A stretch of 64,000 nt of DNA from Gemmatimonadota bacterium. GTDB lineage: Bacteria > Gemmatimonadota > Gemmatimonadetes > Longimicrobiales > Gaopeijiaceae. The DNA is taken from positions 59,765-123,764 of the forward strand of contig JACQVF010000011.1 of the NCBI GenBank assembly GCA_016209885.1. The letters are read 5' to 3'. Made by a program: the position numbers and the translations under genes. The notes under the pieces were generated by a model, which was given only the letters and a program-made list of their open reading frames with translations, was not told the origin of the DNA and did no database searches. How positions within the stretch are numbered: position 1 is the stretch's first letter; each line of letters begins with the position of its first letter. Shown one piece after another: positions 49,941 to 58,220 of this stretch.

Positions 49941-51272
49941 TTGCCTCTCTCCCTCCTTCTCCTGAGCGCGTTCTTTGCGCCGGATCCGATCGCGAAGCGA
50001 ATGACGGGCCTGGCCCGGGCGCTGGCGACGCGGGGCCATCAGGTCACGGTGGTGACGCGCTGGCCGGCGACGCTGGACGGGGCACCGCTGGATGAGGAGT
50101 CGGTGGCCGCGGCGGATCGGGCGCTACCCGCGGGGATCAGAGTGCTGCGGGTGGGGGCAGGGGGCGAGGCGAAGCGGGGTTCGGCGGCCAAACGGATTGC
50201 GGCCCAGGTCTCGTTTGCGGGTGCCGCGTTGGCGCGGGGAGCCCTTCTCCCGGGCCGATACCAGGGCGTGATCGCCTACACGCCGCCGCCGTTCGTCGGG
50301 GCGGCGGCACTCCTGGTGGCCCGGGTCCGGCGGACGGCCCTGATCCTGGAAGTGCAGGACCTCTACCCCGATCAGGCGATCGCACTCGGGGTCGTGCGGG
50401 AAGGGCTCGTAACCGCCGCGTCGCGCCTCGTGGAGCGCGCTATGTATCGCGGGGCGACGCGGCTGGTAGTGGTGACGCACGGCTACCGGGAGCACGTGGT
50501 CGAGCGGGGCGTGCCGGCCGGCCGGGTGGTCGTGCTGCCGAACTCGTGCGATCCCGACCTCTTTCGCCCGGAGGTGGCACCGCTCGGGGATGGGCAGCTT
50601 CGCGGTACGGGACCGGGCGAGCGGGTGAGCGAGCTAGCAGACGAAGGCGTGCCCGGTGGCGGGGATGCGAGTTGCGCGTCTGCGTCCGCATGGGGCCCGC
50701 TGCCACAGCGTCACCTCCGGGTGGTGTTCGCTGGCACGGTGGGGCTGGCCCAGGGGCTGGATGTGGTGCTGGATGCGGCGCAACGCCTGCGGTCGCGAGG
50801 TGACATCCGCTTCGAGGTCTTCGGAGGCGGCGCGCGCTTCGCCGCGCTCGAGCACGAAGCCGCGGCGCGTGGCCTGACCAACGTGCATTTCGGGCCGGGG
50901 GTGCCGCACGCGGAGATGCCCCGCGTGCTGGCGCGGGCGGACGTGCTGCTCCTGACGTTGCACCCGCACCCCGTCTTCGGGCGAGTCGTGCCGAGCAAGC
51001 TGAGCGAATGCCTGGCGATGGGCCGTCCAGTCGTGGCGGCTGCGTCGGGCGAGGTGGCGGCGCTGCTGGAAGCGGTGGGAGCGGGCGTAGCGGTGCCGCC
51101 CGGGGACGGAGCTGCACTGGCGCGGGCGGTCGCGGAGCTGGCGGCTGCACCGGAGCGCCGGAGCGCCATGGGGGCACGGGCCCGCGCGGTCGCGCTGGAG
51201 CGATTCGCGGACGGCGTCATCCTGGCGCATTATGTAGGGCTGATCGAAGAGCTTCTGAGCGGGGTCTCCTAG
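49941..51272 (+). CDS. GT4 glycosyltransferase (WbuB-like) with repeat-derived insertion
   Basis: A 443-residue GT-B glycosyltransferase of the WbuB/L-FucNAc transferase-like group. FAPDPIAKRMTGLARALATR at the N-terminus, ILEVQDLYPDQAIALG, LPNSCDPDLFRPEV, then VVFAGTVGLAQGLDVVLDAA, VPSKLSECLAMGRPVVAA. Between the domains (about 223-252) there is an extra Gly/Ser-rich segment, GERVSELADEGVPGGG and on, partly encoded by TGAGCGGG-type octamers read in a frame without stops. TTG start at 49941 directly after the octamer run, with no obvious Shine-Dalgarno; an internal ATG at 50001 would cut the first strand. Confidence 0.88.
   Translation: MPLSLLLLSAFFAPDPIAKRMTGLARALATRGHQVTVVTRWPATLDGAPLDEESVAAADRALPAGIRVLRVGAGGEAKRGSAAKRIAAQVSFAGAALARGALLPGRYQGVIAYTPPPFVGAAALLVARVRRTALILEVQDLYPDQAIALGVVREGLVTAASRLVERAMYRGATRLVVVTHGYREHVVERGVPAGRVVVLPNSCDPDLFRPEVAPLGDGQLRGTGPGERVSELADEGVPGGGDASCASASAWGPLPQRHLRVVFAGTVGLAQGLDVVLDAAQRLRSRGDIRFEVFGGGARFAALEHEAAARGLTNVHFGPGVPHAEMPRVLARADVLLLTLHPHPVFGRVVPSKLSECLAMGRPVVAAASGEVAALLEAVGAGVAVPPGDGAALARAVAELAAAPERRSAMGARARAVALERFADGVILAHYVGLIEELLSGVS
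50618..50641. repeat. Octamer run inside the GT4 coding sequence
   Basis: CGAGCGGG, TGAGCGAG, CTAGCAGA. The same unit type as the intergenic runs, here in the frame GAG-CGG-GTG-AGC-GAG-CTA where TGA and TAG are out of frame. It codes for part of an interdomain insertion. Confidence 0.65.
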
Positions 51273-51281
51273 CGATGCGGG

Positions 51282-51313
51282 TGAGCGAGCGAGCGCGTGA
51301 GCGGGCGAGTGCT
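51282..51313. repeat. Octamer run downstream of the GT4 gene
   Basis: TGAGCGAG, CGAGCGCG, TGAGCGGG, CGAGTGCT in the 64-bp gap between the GT4 stop and the acyltransferase start. Same family as at 29987 and 49917. Confidence 0.7.
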
Positions 51314-51336
51314 TCCGGCTGCGTCCTCGGTCGGCC

Positions 51337-52086
51337 GTGGAGAACCGGGGGCTGGGCGGGCGGAGGCGCCGCGGTCTACGGGAGCTTGTGCGTACGCCGC
51401 GTGCGCTGAGCCGACCGGAAGGGCCCTGCTCCATCGTCATCGTGGGCGCCGGGGCGCTGGCGCGCGACTCGATCTCGGTCTTCGACGCGGTGTGCCGGGC
51501 GGGGGCGCCGTGGAGGCTCCTGGGCTTCCTCGACGAGCGAGAGCAGCTCTGGGGCGAACGGTACTTTGACCTGCCGGTGTTGGGCCCATTGTCCTGGCTG
51601 GACCGGGCGCCGGCGGGCGCGCACATCTTCATTGGCGTCGGCGACCCGGCGGCGAGACGGCGGTTGGCTGCAGACGTGGCGGCACGAGGGCTTCCTTTCT
51701 GCACGGTAGTGCACCCCGGGGTGGAGGCGAGCCCGTGGGTGCGGATCGGGACGGGGTGCATCATCTTCGCCGGGTGCACGCTGACCGTGGAGGTCGAGCT
51801 GGGGGAGCACGTGGTGGTGAACCCCCAGTGCTCCCTGGCCCATGACGTATGCGTGGGCGCCTACTCCTATATCTCGCCGGGCGTGGACCTGGCGGGCAAG
51901 GTGCGGCTCGAGGAAGAGGTGTTCATGGGTACGGGCGCTGCGGTGATTCCCGGGCGCCGGATCGGGCGCGGCGCGGTGATCGGGGCCGGCGCCGTGGTCA
52001 TCGACGACATCCCCCCAGGCGTGACGGCGGTGGGCGTGCCGGCCCGGGCCGTGAAACCCGAGGGAGGCAGGGTTGAGCGAAGCTAG
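51337..52086 (+). CDS. PglD/NeuD-type sugar O/N-acyltransferase
   Basis: A 249-residue two-domain acyltransferase. The Rossmann-like N-terminal sugar-nucleotide domain has CSIVIVGAGALARDSISVFD (about 31-50). The C-terminal left-handed beta helix is built of hexapeptide repeats (VRIGTGCIIFAGCTLTVEVE on to IGRGAVIGAGAVVIDDIPPG), with the catalytic His in NPQCSLAHDVCVGAY. Members acetylate the 4-amino group of UDP-sugars or O-acetylate sialic acids. The DegT aminotransferase and SDR directly downstream overlap it, suggesting a UDP-diamino-sugar or nonulosonate-precursor pathway. GTG start; first 30 residues are variable. Confidence 0.88.
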   Translation: MENRGLGGRRRRGLRELVRTPRALSRPEGPCSIVIVGAGALARDSISVFDAVCRAGAPWRLLGFLDEREQLWGERYFDLPVLGPLSWLDRAPAGAHIFIGVGDPAARRRLAADVAARGLPFCTVVHPGVEASPWVRIGTGCIIFAGCTLTVEVELGEHVVVNPQCSLAHDVCVGAYSYISPGVDLAGKVRLEEEVFMGTGAAVIPGRRIGRGAVIGAGAVVIDDIPPGVTAVGVPARAVKPEGGRVERS

Positions 52087-53254
52087 AGGTGCAGCGGCCG
52101 AGATCCGGCAGATCCCGCTGGCCAAGCCGTGGCTCGGCGAGGAGGAGGTGAGAAGAGCCTCGGAGGTCGTGCGCTCGGGGTGGCTCATCCAGGGTCCGCA
52201 CGTCGAGGAATTCGAAGAGCACTTCGCCGCAATGGTCGGTGCGCGGCACGCCATTGCGGTGAACTCGGGGTCCAGCGCGCTGCTTGTGGCGCTGGCGGCG
52301 CTGGGCGTCGGCCGCGGCGACGAGGTTATCTGTCCGGACATGAGCTTCATCGCCACCGCGACGGCATGCCTGTTCCTCGGCGCGCGGCCGGTCTTTGTGG
52401 ACATCGAGATGCGCTACTCCGCGCTCGATCCCGGGCGGTTGGAGGAGCGGATCACGAAGCGAACGCGGGCCATCGTGCCGGTCCATTACGCCGGGCACAC
52501 CGCGGAGATGGGGCCGATCCTCGAGATCGCGGAGCGGTACGGGATCGCGACGCTCGAGGACGCCGCGGAGGCACACCTGGCGCGGTACGCGGGCGGGCGG
52601 TTCGCCGGCACCCTGGGGGCGCTGGGGATCTTCTCGTTCACGCCCTCGAAGCCGATGACGACCGGGGAGGGCGGGATGATCGTCACGAACGACGAGGCAC
52701 TGGCCCGGCGCGGCCAAGTGTTTCGGAACTTCGGCGATCATGGCAAATTCAACTGGAGCGAGCTGGGCTTCAACTTCCGCATGCCGGAAGTGATGGCGGC
52801 GATCGGGCTCGGTCAGCTCGCTCGCCTCGAGGAGAGCGTCCGGCGGCGGCGGGAGATCGCCCGGCGGTATACGGCGGCGCTCTCCGGCCACCCGCGAATC
52901 GCGACGCCGGTGGAGCGCACCCCCGAGGATACGAACTACCAGCTCTATACGATCCGGATCCGGGGCGGGGGGGCGGAGGCGAGCCGGGGTGCTGCCGGGC
53001 GCCCGCGCGCTGCGCCTGCGGATCGGGACGAGGTGGCGCGGCGGCTGGCGGAGCGCGGGGTGAGCACGCGGCTCTACTATCCTGCGTTCCATCACCAGGG
53101 TGTCTTCCGCGAGCTCGGTCCGTTCGACGACGCGGATTTCCCGAATGCCGTGGAGCACGAGCGCACGGCGCTGTCGCTACCCATCTATCCCGGGCTGATG
53201 GAGGAGGAGCAGGTGTACGTGATCGACCATCTGCTGGACGTCGTGGCGGAGTGA
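52073..53254 (+). CDS. DegT/DnrJ/EryC1/StrS aminotransferase
   Basis: A 393-residue PLP-dependent aminotransferase acting on keto sugar nucleotides. TTG start with GGGAGG 5 bp upstream, overlapping the acyltransferase by 14 bp. NSGSSALLVAL binds the phosphate, LEDAAEAHLARY has the ring-stacking/Asp pair (D163, H168) and FSFTPSKPMTTGEGG the Schiff-base K193. Residues about 305-330 (GGGAEASRGAAGRPRAAP) look like a low-complexity insertion in a surface loop. With the PglD-type gene upstream it resembles the PglE-PglD pair of diamino-sugar synthesis, but LegC- or other functions are possible. Confidence 0.92.
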   Translation: MSEARGAAAEIRQIPLAKPWLGEEEVRRASEVVRSGWLIQGPHVEEFEEHFAAMVGARHAIAVNSGSSALLVALAALGVGRGDEVICPDMSFIATATACLFLGARPVFVDIEMRYSALDPGRLEERITKRTRAIVPVHYAGHTAEMGPILEIAERYGIATLEDAAEAHLARYAGGRFAGTLGALGIFSFTPSKPMTTGEGGMIVTNDEALARRGQVFRNFGDHGKFNWSELGFNFRMPEVMAAIGLGQLARLEESVRRRREIARRYTAALSGHPRIATPVERTPEDTNYQLYTIRIRGGGAEASRGAAGRPRAAPADRDEVARRLAERGVSTRLYYPAFHHQGVFRELGPFDDADFPNAVEHERTALSLPIYPGLMEEEQVYVIDHLLDVVAE

Positions 53255-54288
53255 CGGCGGTGGACGCGAGCAAGGATGCGGCCTCGATTCGTGACTCCCG
53301 GATCCTGATCACCGGCGGCACGGGCTTCATCGGCGCGTCGCTGGCCGAGCGGCTCGTGGCCGACAACGAGGTGATCCTCTTCGACCGGGCGATCGAGGGG
53401 TCGAGCGTGACCCTGAGCTCGGCGTGGGCGCACCCGAACCTGCAAGTCGTGCAGGGCGACGTGCTGGACCCCCTGGCGCTGGAAGCCGCCGCCCGGGACG
53501 CGGACGTGGTGATCCACCTGGCTGCGGTGGTGGGCGTCAAAGAAGTGATCGCTCGGGGCCGGCAGACGATGCTCACGAACTTCGAGGGGACGGTCCATCT
53601 CCTGCGAGCCCTGGAGTCCAATTCCGGCCTCCATCGTTTCATCTACTTCTCCACCAGCGAGATCTTCGGCATGAACTCCTTTCGTGCCGTGGAGGATACA
53701 CCGACCTCCATCGGTCCGGTGGGCGAGGCGCGGTGGACGTACTCGATCGCGAAGCTGGCCGGCGAGCACCTGGTGGACTGCTACCATCGCGAGGTGGGGA
53801 TGCCCACGGTGATCGTGCGGCCGTTCAACGTGTTCGGGCCGCTGCGGCTGGGCGACCACGCGGTGCTCCGCTTCATCGTGAGCGCGCTGCGGGGTGCACC
53901 ACTGGAAGTGCACGGCGACGGCACGCAAATCCGCTCCTGGTGCTACGTCGACGACTTCTGTGACGCAGTGTTGCGGATGGTCGTGGCCCCCCAGGCGGTG
54001 GGCGAGACCTTCAACATCGGGAATCCGCGGAACACGCTGACCATTTACGAGCTGGCGAAGCGCGTGGTGCAGCTCCTGGATTCGCCTTCACCGATCCACT
54101 TCGTGGCCGTGGACTTCTCTGACATTGACGTGCGGGTGCCGCGGCCCCGCAAGGCCGAGCAGCTACTGCGCTTTCGTCCGCGGGTAGAGCTCGACGATGC
54201 GATCCTGACGACGGCGGCGTGGTACCGGGAGCACCTGGACGCTGTGGACCCGGACGTGGTGGAAGCGGGTGAGCGGGTGAGCGGGTGA
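53251..54288 (+). CDS. NAD-dependent sugar epimerase/dehydratase (SDR)
   Basis: A 345-residue extended SDR. SRILITGGTGFIGASLAERL binds NAD; VIHLAAVVGVKEVIARGRQT, FSTSEIFGMNSFRAV, WTYSIAKLAGEHL (Tyr/Lys), RPFNVFGPLRLGDHAV and GTQIRSWCYVDDFCDAVLRM follow. NSFRAVEDTPTSIGPVGEARW is a feature of a dTDP-glucose/UDP-sugar dehydratase-like subgroup; substrate unknown. GTG start coupled to the aminotransferase (GTGA). The last residues ERVSG and the TGA stop are encoded by GCGGGTGA repeats. Confidence 0.87.
   Translation: MTAVDASKDAASIRDSRILITGGTGFIGASLAERLVADNEVILFDRAIEGSSVTLSSAWAHPNLQVVQGDVLDPLALEAAARDADVVIHLAAVVGVKEVIARGRQTMLTNFEGTVHLLRALESNSGLHRFIYFSTSEIFGMNSFRAVEDTPTSIGPVGEARWTYSIAKLAGEHLVDCYHREVGMPTVIVRPFNVFGPLRLGDHAVLRFIVSALRGAPLEVHGDGTQIRSWCYVDDFCDAVLRMVVAPQAVGETFNIGNPRNTLTIYELAKRVVQLLDSPSPIHFVAVDFSDIDVRVPRPRKAEQLLRFRPRVELDDAILTTAAWYREHLDAVDPDVVEAGERVSG
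54265..54288. repeat. GCGGGTGA, three perfect units ending at the SDR stop
   Basis: Units at 54265-54272, 54273-54280 and 54281-54288; the TGA of the last unit is the stop codon of the SDR. An inverted set is at 54424-54447. Between them lies a diverged GGTTAGAG copy at 54302 and nothing else recognisable. Confidence 0.85.
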
Positions 54289-54423
54289 GCGGGTTTTGGA
54301 GGGTTAGAGGCTTAGAGGTGCGTGCGCGGTACGGCCTTCACCGGTGCCGGTCCTCGAGTGGAGCGGACGCCACCGCGCGTCCACGCGAGTCGCGCGGTGA
54401 GGGTGTGAGAGGAACTGTCCCGC

Positions 54424-54447
54424 TCACCCGCTCACCCGCTCACCCGG
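54424..54447. repeat. TCACCCGC, inverted partner of the 54265 repeat
   Basis: TCACCCGC, TCACCCGC, TCACCCGG: reverse complement of the GCGGGTGA run 135 bp upstream. Together they form a 24-bp near-perfect stem across the 181-bp spacer before the second WecA fusion. Confidence 0.85.
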
Positions 54448-54469
54448 TGGTCTGCGTGGAGGACGCCGA

Positions 54470-56311
54470 ATGATTCCTGAGGGGCTGTGGCTGGCCTTCT
54501 TCGGCGCGGCCGCATCGTACACGCTGACGGCGGTGGCGATCCATGTGCTGCCGCGGGTGGGCCTGCGGTCGGTGCCGGACCCGTATCACCCGGAGCCGGT
54601 GCCCGTGGGGGGCGGCATTGCCATATGGATCACGGCGGCGCTGGGGGCGCTCCTCATCGCGCTGCGGGGTGAAGCTTCGGGGGCGGTGCTGTTCCTCTTC
54701 GTGGGCGCGTCCGCGCTGTTCGTGGCCGGCCTGTGGGACGACGCGCGCCAGCTCGAGCCGCGGGCGAAGCTCTTTATCCAGATCACGGCCGCGGCGGTCA
54801 TCGTCGCCACGGGGACCGCCCTCTTCCCGCTGGGCCGGGAGCTGGAGTGGCTGTCCGTTCCGCTGACGATCCTCTGGTTCGTGGGCGTCTGCAACGCGTT
54901 CAATCTCATCGACAACATGGACGGGATGCTGCCGGGGGTGACGGCGATCGCAGCGGCATTCGTGGGGCTGTTCGCGTTTGCGACGGGGCGTCCCGAGGCC
55001 GGGCTGCTCTCGTGGGCCGTCGCGGGCGCCAGCGCGGGATTCCTGCGCTACAACCTTCCGCCGGCGCGGATCTTCCTGGGCGATTCCGGCTCCATGTTCC
55101 TCGGGTTCCTGCTGGCCGGGCTTGCCATCGGTGACTCGTGGCAGGGCTTCGCCCACCTGGTCTTCACGATCCTCGTGCCCGCCATGCTTCTGGCCGTGCC
55201 GATCTTCAACACGACGTTCGTCACCGTGACACGCAAGCTGGCGGGCGTATCGGTGGTCAGTGGGAAGGCGGACCACATCAATTACCGGTTGCTGGCGCAC
55301 GGGCTGTCCCGCGGCCGGACGCTGCTGGCGGTGTACGCCCTGTCGGCGGCGGCGGGCTGGCTCGCGCTGCTGGCGATCACGCTGGCGCCACTGCCCTACG
55401 TGGTGGGCGTGGGGCTGTTCCTGGTGGTGCTTGCGTACCTGGGCGTGTTCCTCTACCAGGGCCGGGTGCACGAGTTCTACGAGCAGTTCGACGTCGAGCG
55501 CCGAGCGGACGGGTGGGAGCAGTCGCCGTGGTACCGGTGGGTGGTCCGTTTCCTGGCCATGACCGGCGACGTGGTGCTGGTGTTCGCCTCGCTTTACGTG
55601 GCGTTCCTGCTCCGGTTCGACGGTGGGATCCCCCGCGACCAGCTCGCGAACCTCGCCCGGGTGCTGCCGTTCCTGATCGTGCTGAGGGTGGGAATCGCGC
55701 TGGTGATGGGTGTGTACGAGACCCAGTGGCGGCTGGGGCTGGCCCGCGACGCCGTGCGGCTCATCGCCGCGGTTGCGGTGGGAACGGTGCTGTTTGCGGC
55801 CGCGCTGTTCGTCATGCGGCTGCCCTCCTTTCCCCGGACGGTCATCGTCATCGAGGGCATCCTCTCGCTGATCTTCTTCGCGTTCACGCGGCTGGGCGTG
55901 CGGGCGCTGGGTGAGGTGGCGTCGTCGGAGCGGGGCTCGCGGGGGAAACGGACGCTGATCGCGGGTTCGCAGGAAGTGGCGGTCGTGGTGTACCGGCTGC
56001 TGCGGGCGCGGGCCGGGCCGGCGTACCATGTGATCGGCTTCGCCGATGACGATCCGCTGGCCCAGCGGAGCTTGGTGGGTGGCGTCCGGGTCCTCGGCCC
56101 GGTCTCCGCGCTCCCGGAGCTGGCGCGTCGCTATGAGGCAGAGCACGTCATTGTCTGCGTTCCGGGGCGCGTGGGGAATGAGACGGGCGGGGTGGTGCAG
56201 GCGTGCCTGGACGCGGGGCTCGGGGTCGAGGTCGCGCGCCTCGATATCGCGCGTGCGGAGACGTGGCTGGCCGAGCGGGGAAGCGTACCGCTGCGATTGG
56301 AAGCGGGGTGA
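54470..56311 (+). CDS. WecA/MraY-family phosphotransferase fused to CapD-type membrane/NAD-domain module (second copy)
   Basis: A 613-residue fusion with the same order as the gene at 22344. The WecA part (1-345) has LWDDARQLEPRAKLF near 90, FNLIDNMDGMLPGVTAIAAA near 143-162 and FLGDSGSMFLGFLLAG near 202. Four helices follow (RFLAMTGDVVLVFASLYVAF onward, about 358-480), then a Rossmann domain with KRTLIAGSQEVAVVVYRLLR, VIGFADDDPLAQRS and EHVIVCVPGR. The catalytic SDR half of CapD/WbpM is missing. Here the dinucleotide region is better kept than in the first copy. Presumably loads the first sugar phosphate on undecaprenyl phosphate, with the extra module sensing a nucleotide or membrane partner. 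Confidence 0.9.
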   Translation: MIPEGLWLAFFGAAASYTLTAVAIHVLPRVGLRSVPDPYHPEPVPVGGGIAIWITAALGALLIALRGEASGAVLFLFVGASALFVAGLWDDARQLEPRAKLFIQITAAAVIVATGTALFPLGRELEWLSVPLTILWFVGVCNAFNLIDNMDGMLPGVTAIAAAFVGLFAFATGRPEAGLLSWAVAGASAGFLRYNLPPARIFLGDSGSMFLGFLLAGLAIGDSWQGFAHLVFTILVPAMLLAVPIFNTTFVTVTRKLAGVSVVSGKADHINYRLLAHGLSRGRTLLAVYALSAAAGWLALLAITLAPLPYVVGVGLFLVVLAYLGVFLYQGRVHEFYEQFDVERRADGWEQSPWYRWVVRFLAMTGDVVLVFASLYVAFLLRFDGGIPRDQLANLARVLPFLIVLRVGIALVMGVYETQWRLGLARDAVRLIAAVAVGTVLFAAALFVMRLPSFPRTVIVIEGILSLIFFAFTRLGVRALGEVASSERGSRGKRTLIAGSQEVAVVVYRLLRARAGPAYHVIGFADDDPLAQRSLVGGVRVLGPVSALPELARRYEAEHVIVCVPGRVGNETGGVVQACLDAGLGVEVARLDIARAETWLAERGSVPLRLEAG

Positions 56312-56336
56312 GGCGTGTGTAGGGCGTCCGCGGCCG

Positions 56337-57992
56337 GTGAGGGTCGAGGGTGATGCGGTGCGGCTGAGGGGCTCCCTGGGCGGGGCCGGGCTCGTGGCCG
56401 GCGGCACCGTGGTCGCTGCCGTCTTCGGTCTCCTCTTTCAGTCCCTCATCAGCTATCACTTCGGCGCCGGCGCAGAAACGGACGCCTACTTCATGAGCCT
56501 GGTCATCTTCGCCTTCTGTGCGAAGCTGGCCATGCTCACGCAGCTCAAGTCCGTGGCTCTCCCCCTTTATCGCCGCCGTCTGGGGTCCGACCCGGAGGCG
56601 GCCGGCGCGCTGGCGGGGCGCCTGTTCACCGCGGTCACGGCGGCGATCTCGGGGTTCACGCTTCTTCTTCTGGCCGCCGCCCCGATAGTGATCCAGCTCT
56701 TGGCCCCGGGCTTCGGCGGCGAGACCCGGGAGCTGACCGTTACGCTCTTTCGTGTCCGCGCTCCTGCGCTAGCGGTTCTCGCTGCGACGACCGCGGGGCT
56801 CGTGGTGCTGGAGGCGAGGCGCCGCTTCGGCGTGACCGTCTCGATCCAGAAGGTCGTGCCTGCGCTCGTGAGCGTGGCGTTGCTCGCGCTGGTGGGGGCG
56901 CGCGGGGGCGTCGTGGCGCTGGCGTGGATCGGCCTGGCCGGGACGGTCGTTGGTGGAGTTCTGACCTGGGTGGCGGGGAGGTCGCTGGTGGGCGTTCGCG
57001 GCCTCCGCGAGGCATGGAGCGATCCCGACGTGCGCGGGATCGCGCAGTCCTGGCTGCGGCAGAGTGGGAGCAACCTGGCCACGTTCGCGGGCGAATGGGC
57101 GTTTCGTGTCGGCGCGTCGCTCCTCCCCGTAGGGCTGTTCTCCGGCGTGCTGTACGGGCGGATGGTCCACGACCTGCTCCACGGCGCCATCAATGACTCG
57201 GCGCAGACGGTGGCGCTCCCGCGCTTCGCAGAAGTGGCGGAGGAGGCGCCGCGGGCGACGGAAGCAGCCGGCACCCCGGCTGAACGCCCGGCCGTGGCGA
57301 CCCGAAAGCGCAGCGCCGGGGACCCCGACGCGCTGGGGACGGCGCTGGGCGCGAGCTTGCGTGCGCTCGCCGTCGTGTCCCTGCCTGTGGCCCTCTTCAC
57401 CCTCGTGGCCGCGCCGCGGATCATCGGGCTTCTCTTCGGGCGCGGGAAGTTTCTGGCCGACGGAATGGTGGGGCCAGCTTCGGTGGCGCTGGCCCTGTTT
57501 GCCATCGGGTTCTTCTTGCAGGGGCTGAACCAGCTTGTGTTCTCGGCGGCGTTTGCCGCGGAGCTGAGCGGGCTCGTGAACAAGGTGCAGGTGGTGGGTC
57601 ACCTGTTCCGCACCGCGGTCGTGGTGCCGCTCGCCATAGGGTTCTCGTACGTCGGGCTGGTGACGGCCCAGGTGGTGATGAACCTGGTCGTCGCCTTGCT
57701 GCTGGCGGCCTGGGCGCCGTCCGCGTGGGGGCTCGCGACCTTCTGGAGCCGTGGGCGCTTCGCGCGCGGGTTCGCCTTGAAGCTGCTCGCCATCTCGGCG
57801 GCACAGCTCGCCTTGTTCACGCTGCTGGATCCGCTGCTCGGCGATCCGTTGGCGGGCGGGCTCGCGAAGCAAGCCGGCGCGCTCGTAGCGCTGGGGCTCG
57901 CCTGGGGACTGGTCTACCTCGGGCTGGCGTGGGCCCTGCATGTGCGAGAGGTGACGGACACGCTCGGGCGGACGGCGGGGCGGCCCGCGTAA
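56337..57992 (+). CDS. MurJ-like lipid-linked oligosaccharide flippase
   Basis: About 550 residues with 13-14 predicted helices of the MviN/MurJ branch of the MOP superfamily. Typical stretches: FGLLFQSLISYHFGAGAETD and AYFMSLVIFAFCAKL at the start, PRIIGLLFGRGKF in the middle and FAIGFFLQGLNQLVFSAAFA after it. A polar, low-complexity loop (about 300-330, PRATEAAGTPAERPAVATRK) separates the halves. In this setting it more likely flips a glycan unit than lipid II. GTG 56337 or 56358 may be the start; neither has a clear Shine-Dalgarno. It follows the WecA fusion by 25 bp. Confidence 0.82.
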   Translation: MRVEGDAVRLRGSLGGAGLVAGGTVVAAVFGLLFQSLISYHFGAGAETDAYFMSLVIFAFCAKLAMLTQLKSVALPLYRRRLGSDPEAAGALAGRLFTAVTAAISGFTLLLLAAAPIVIQLLAPGFGGETRELTVTLFRVRAPALAVLAATTAGLVVLEARRRFGVTVSIQKVVPALVSVALLALVGARGGVVALAWIGLAGTVVGGVLTWVAGRSLVGVRGLREAWSDPDVRGIAQSWLRQSGSNLATFAGEWAFRVGASLLPVGLFSGVLYGRMVHDLLHGAINDSAQTVALPRFAEVAEEAPRATEAAGTPAERPAVATRKRSAGDPDALGTALGASLRALAVVSLPVALFTLVAAPRIIGLLFGRGKFLADGMVGPASVALALFAIGFFLQGLNQLVFSAAFAAELSGLVNKVQVVGHLFRTAVVVPLAIGFSYVGLVTAQVVMNLVVALLLAAWAPSAWGLATFWSRGRFARGFALKLLAISAAQLALFTLLDPLLGDPLAGGLAKQAGALVALGLAWGLVYLGLAWALHVREVTDTLGRTAGRPA

Positions 57993-58025
57993 CCGGCCGG
58001 CGGACCGGGAAGGTGTCTCCCGCGA

Positions 58026-58057
58026 ATGGCGGCGGCAGCGGCGCCGCCGCCATCTTT
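58026..58057 (+). terminator. Terminator-like hairpin after the MurJ-like gene
   Basis: ATGGCGGCGGC (58026-58036), loop AGCGGC, GCCGCCGCCAT (58043-58053), then CTTT. Perfect 11-bp stem but a short T-run. The remaining 160 bp of spacer show nothing else. Confidence 0.45.
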
Positions 58058-58220
58058 GCCGACGCTGCTCGCGCCGGCGGGCGAGGGAGGCACCGGACGG
58101 CGGGCACTCTCCGCCTTCCACGCCGCGACGGCTGCGTCGTGACTGGCGGCCGCCGCCCACGGAGCATCCGTAATTCGGCCGAACCTCGAGGAGCGCGCCT
58201 CGAAACCCAGGGAGAATAGG

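Noticed and set aside
52960..53030. Low-complexity loop in the DegT aminotransferase as another octamer insertion
   Set aside because: The Gly/Ala/Arg-rich stretch does not show a clean 7-8 bp period, so it was left as a variable surface loop.
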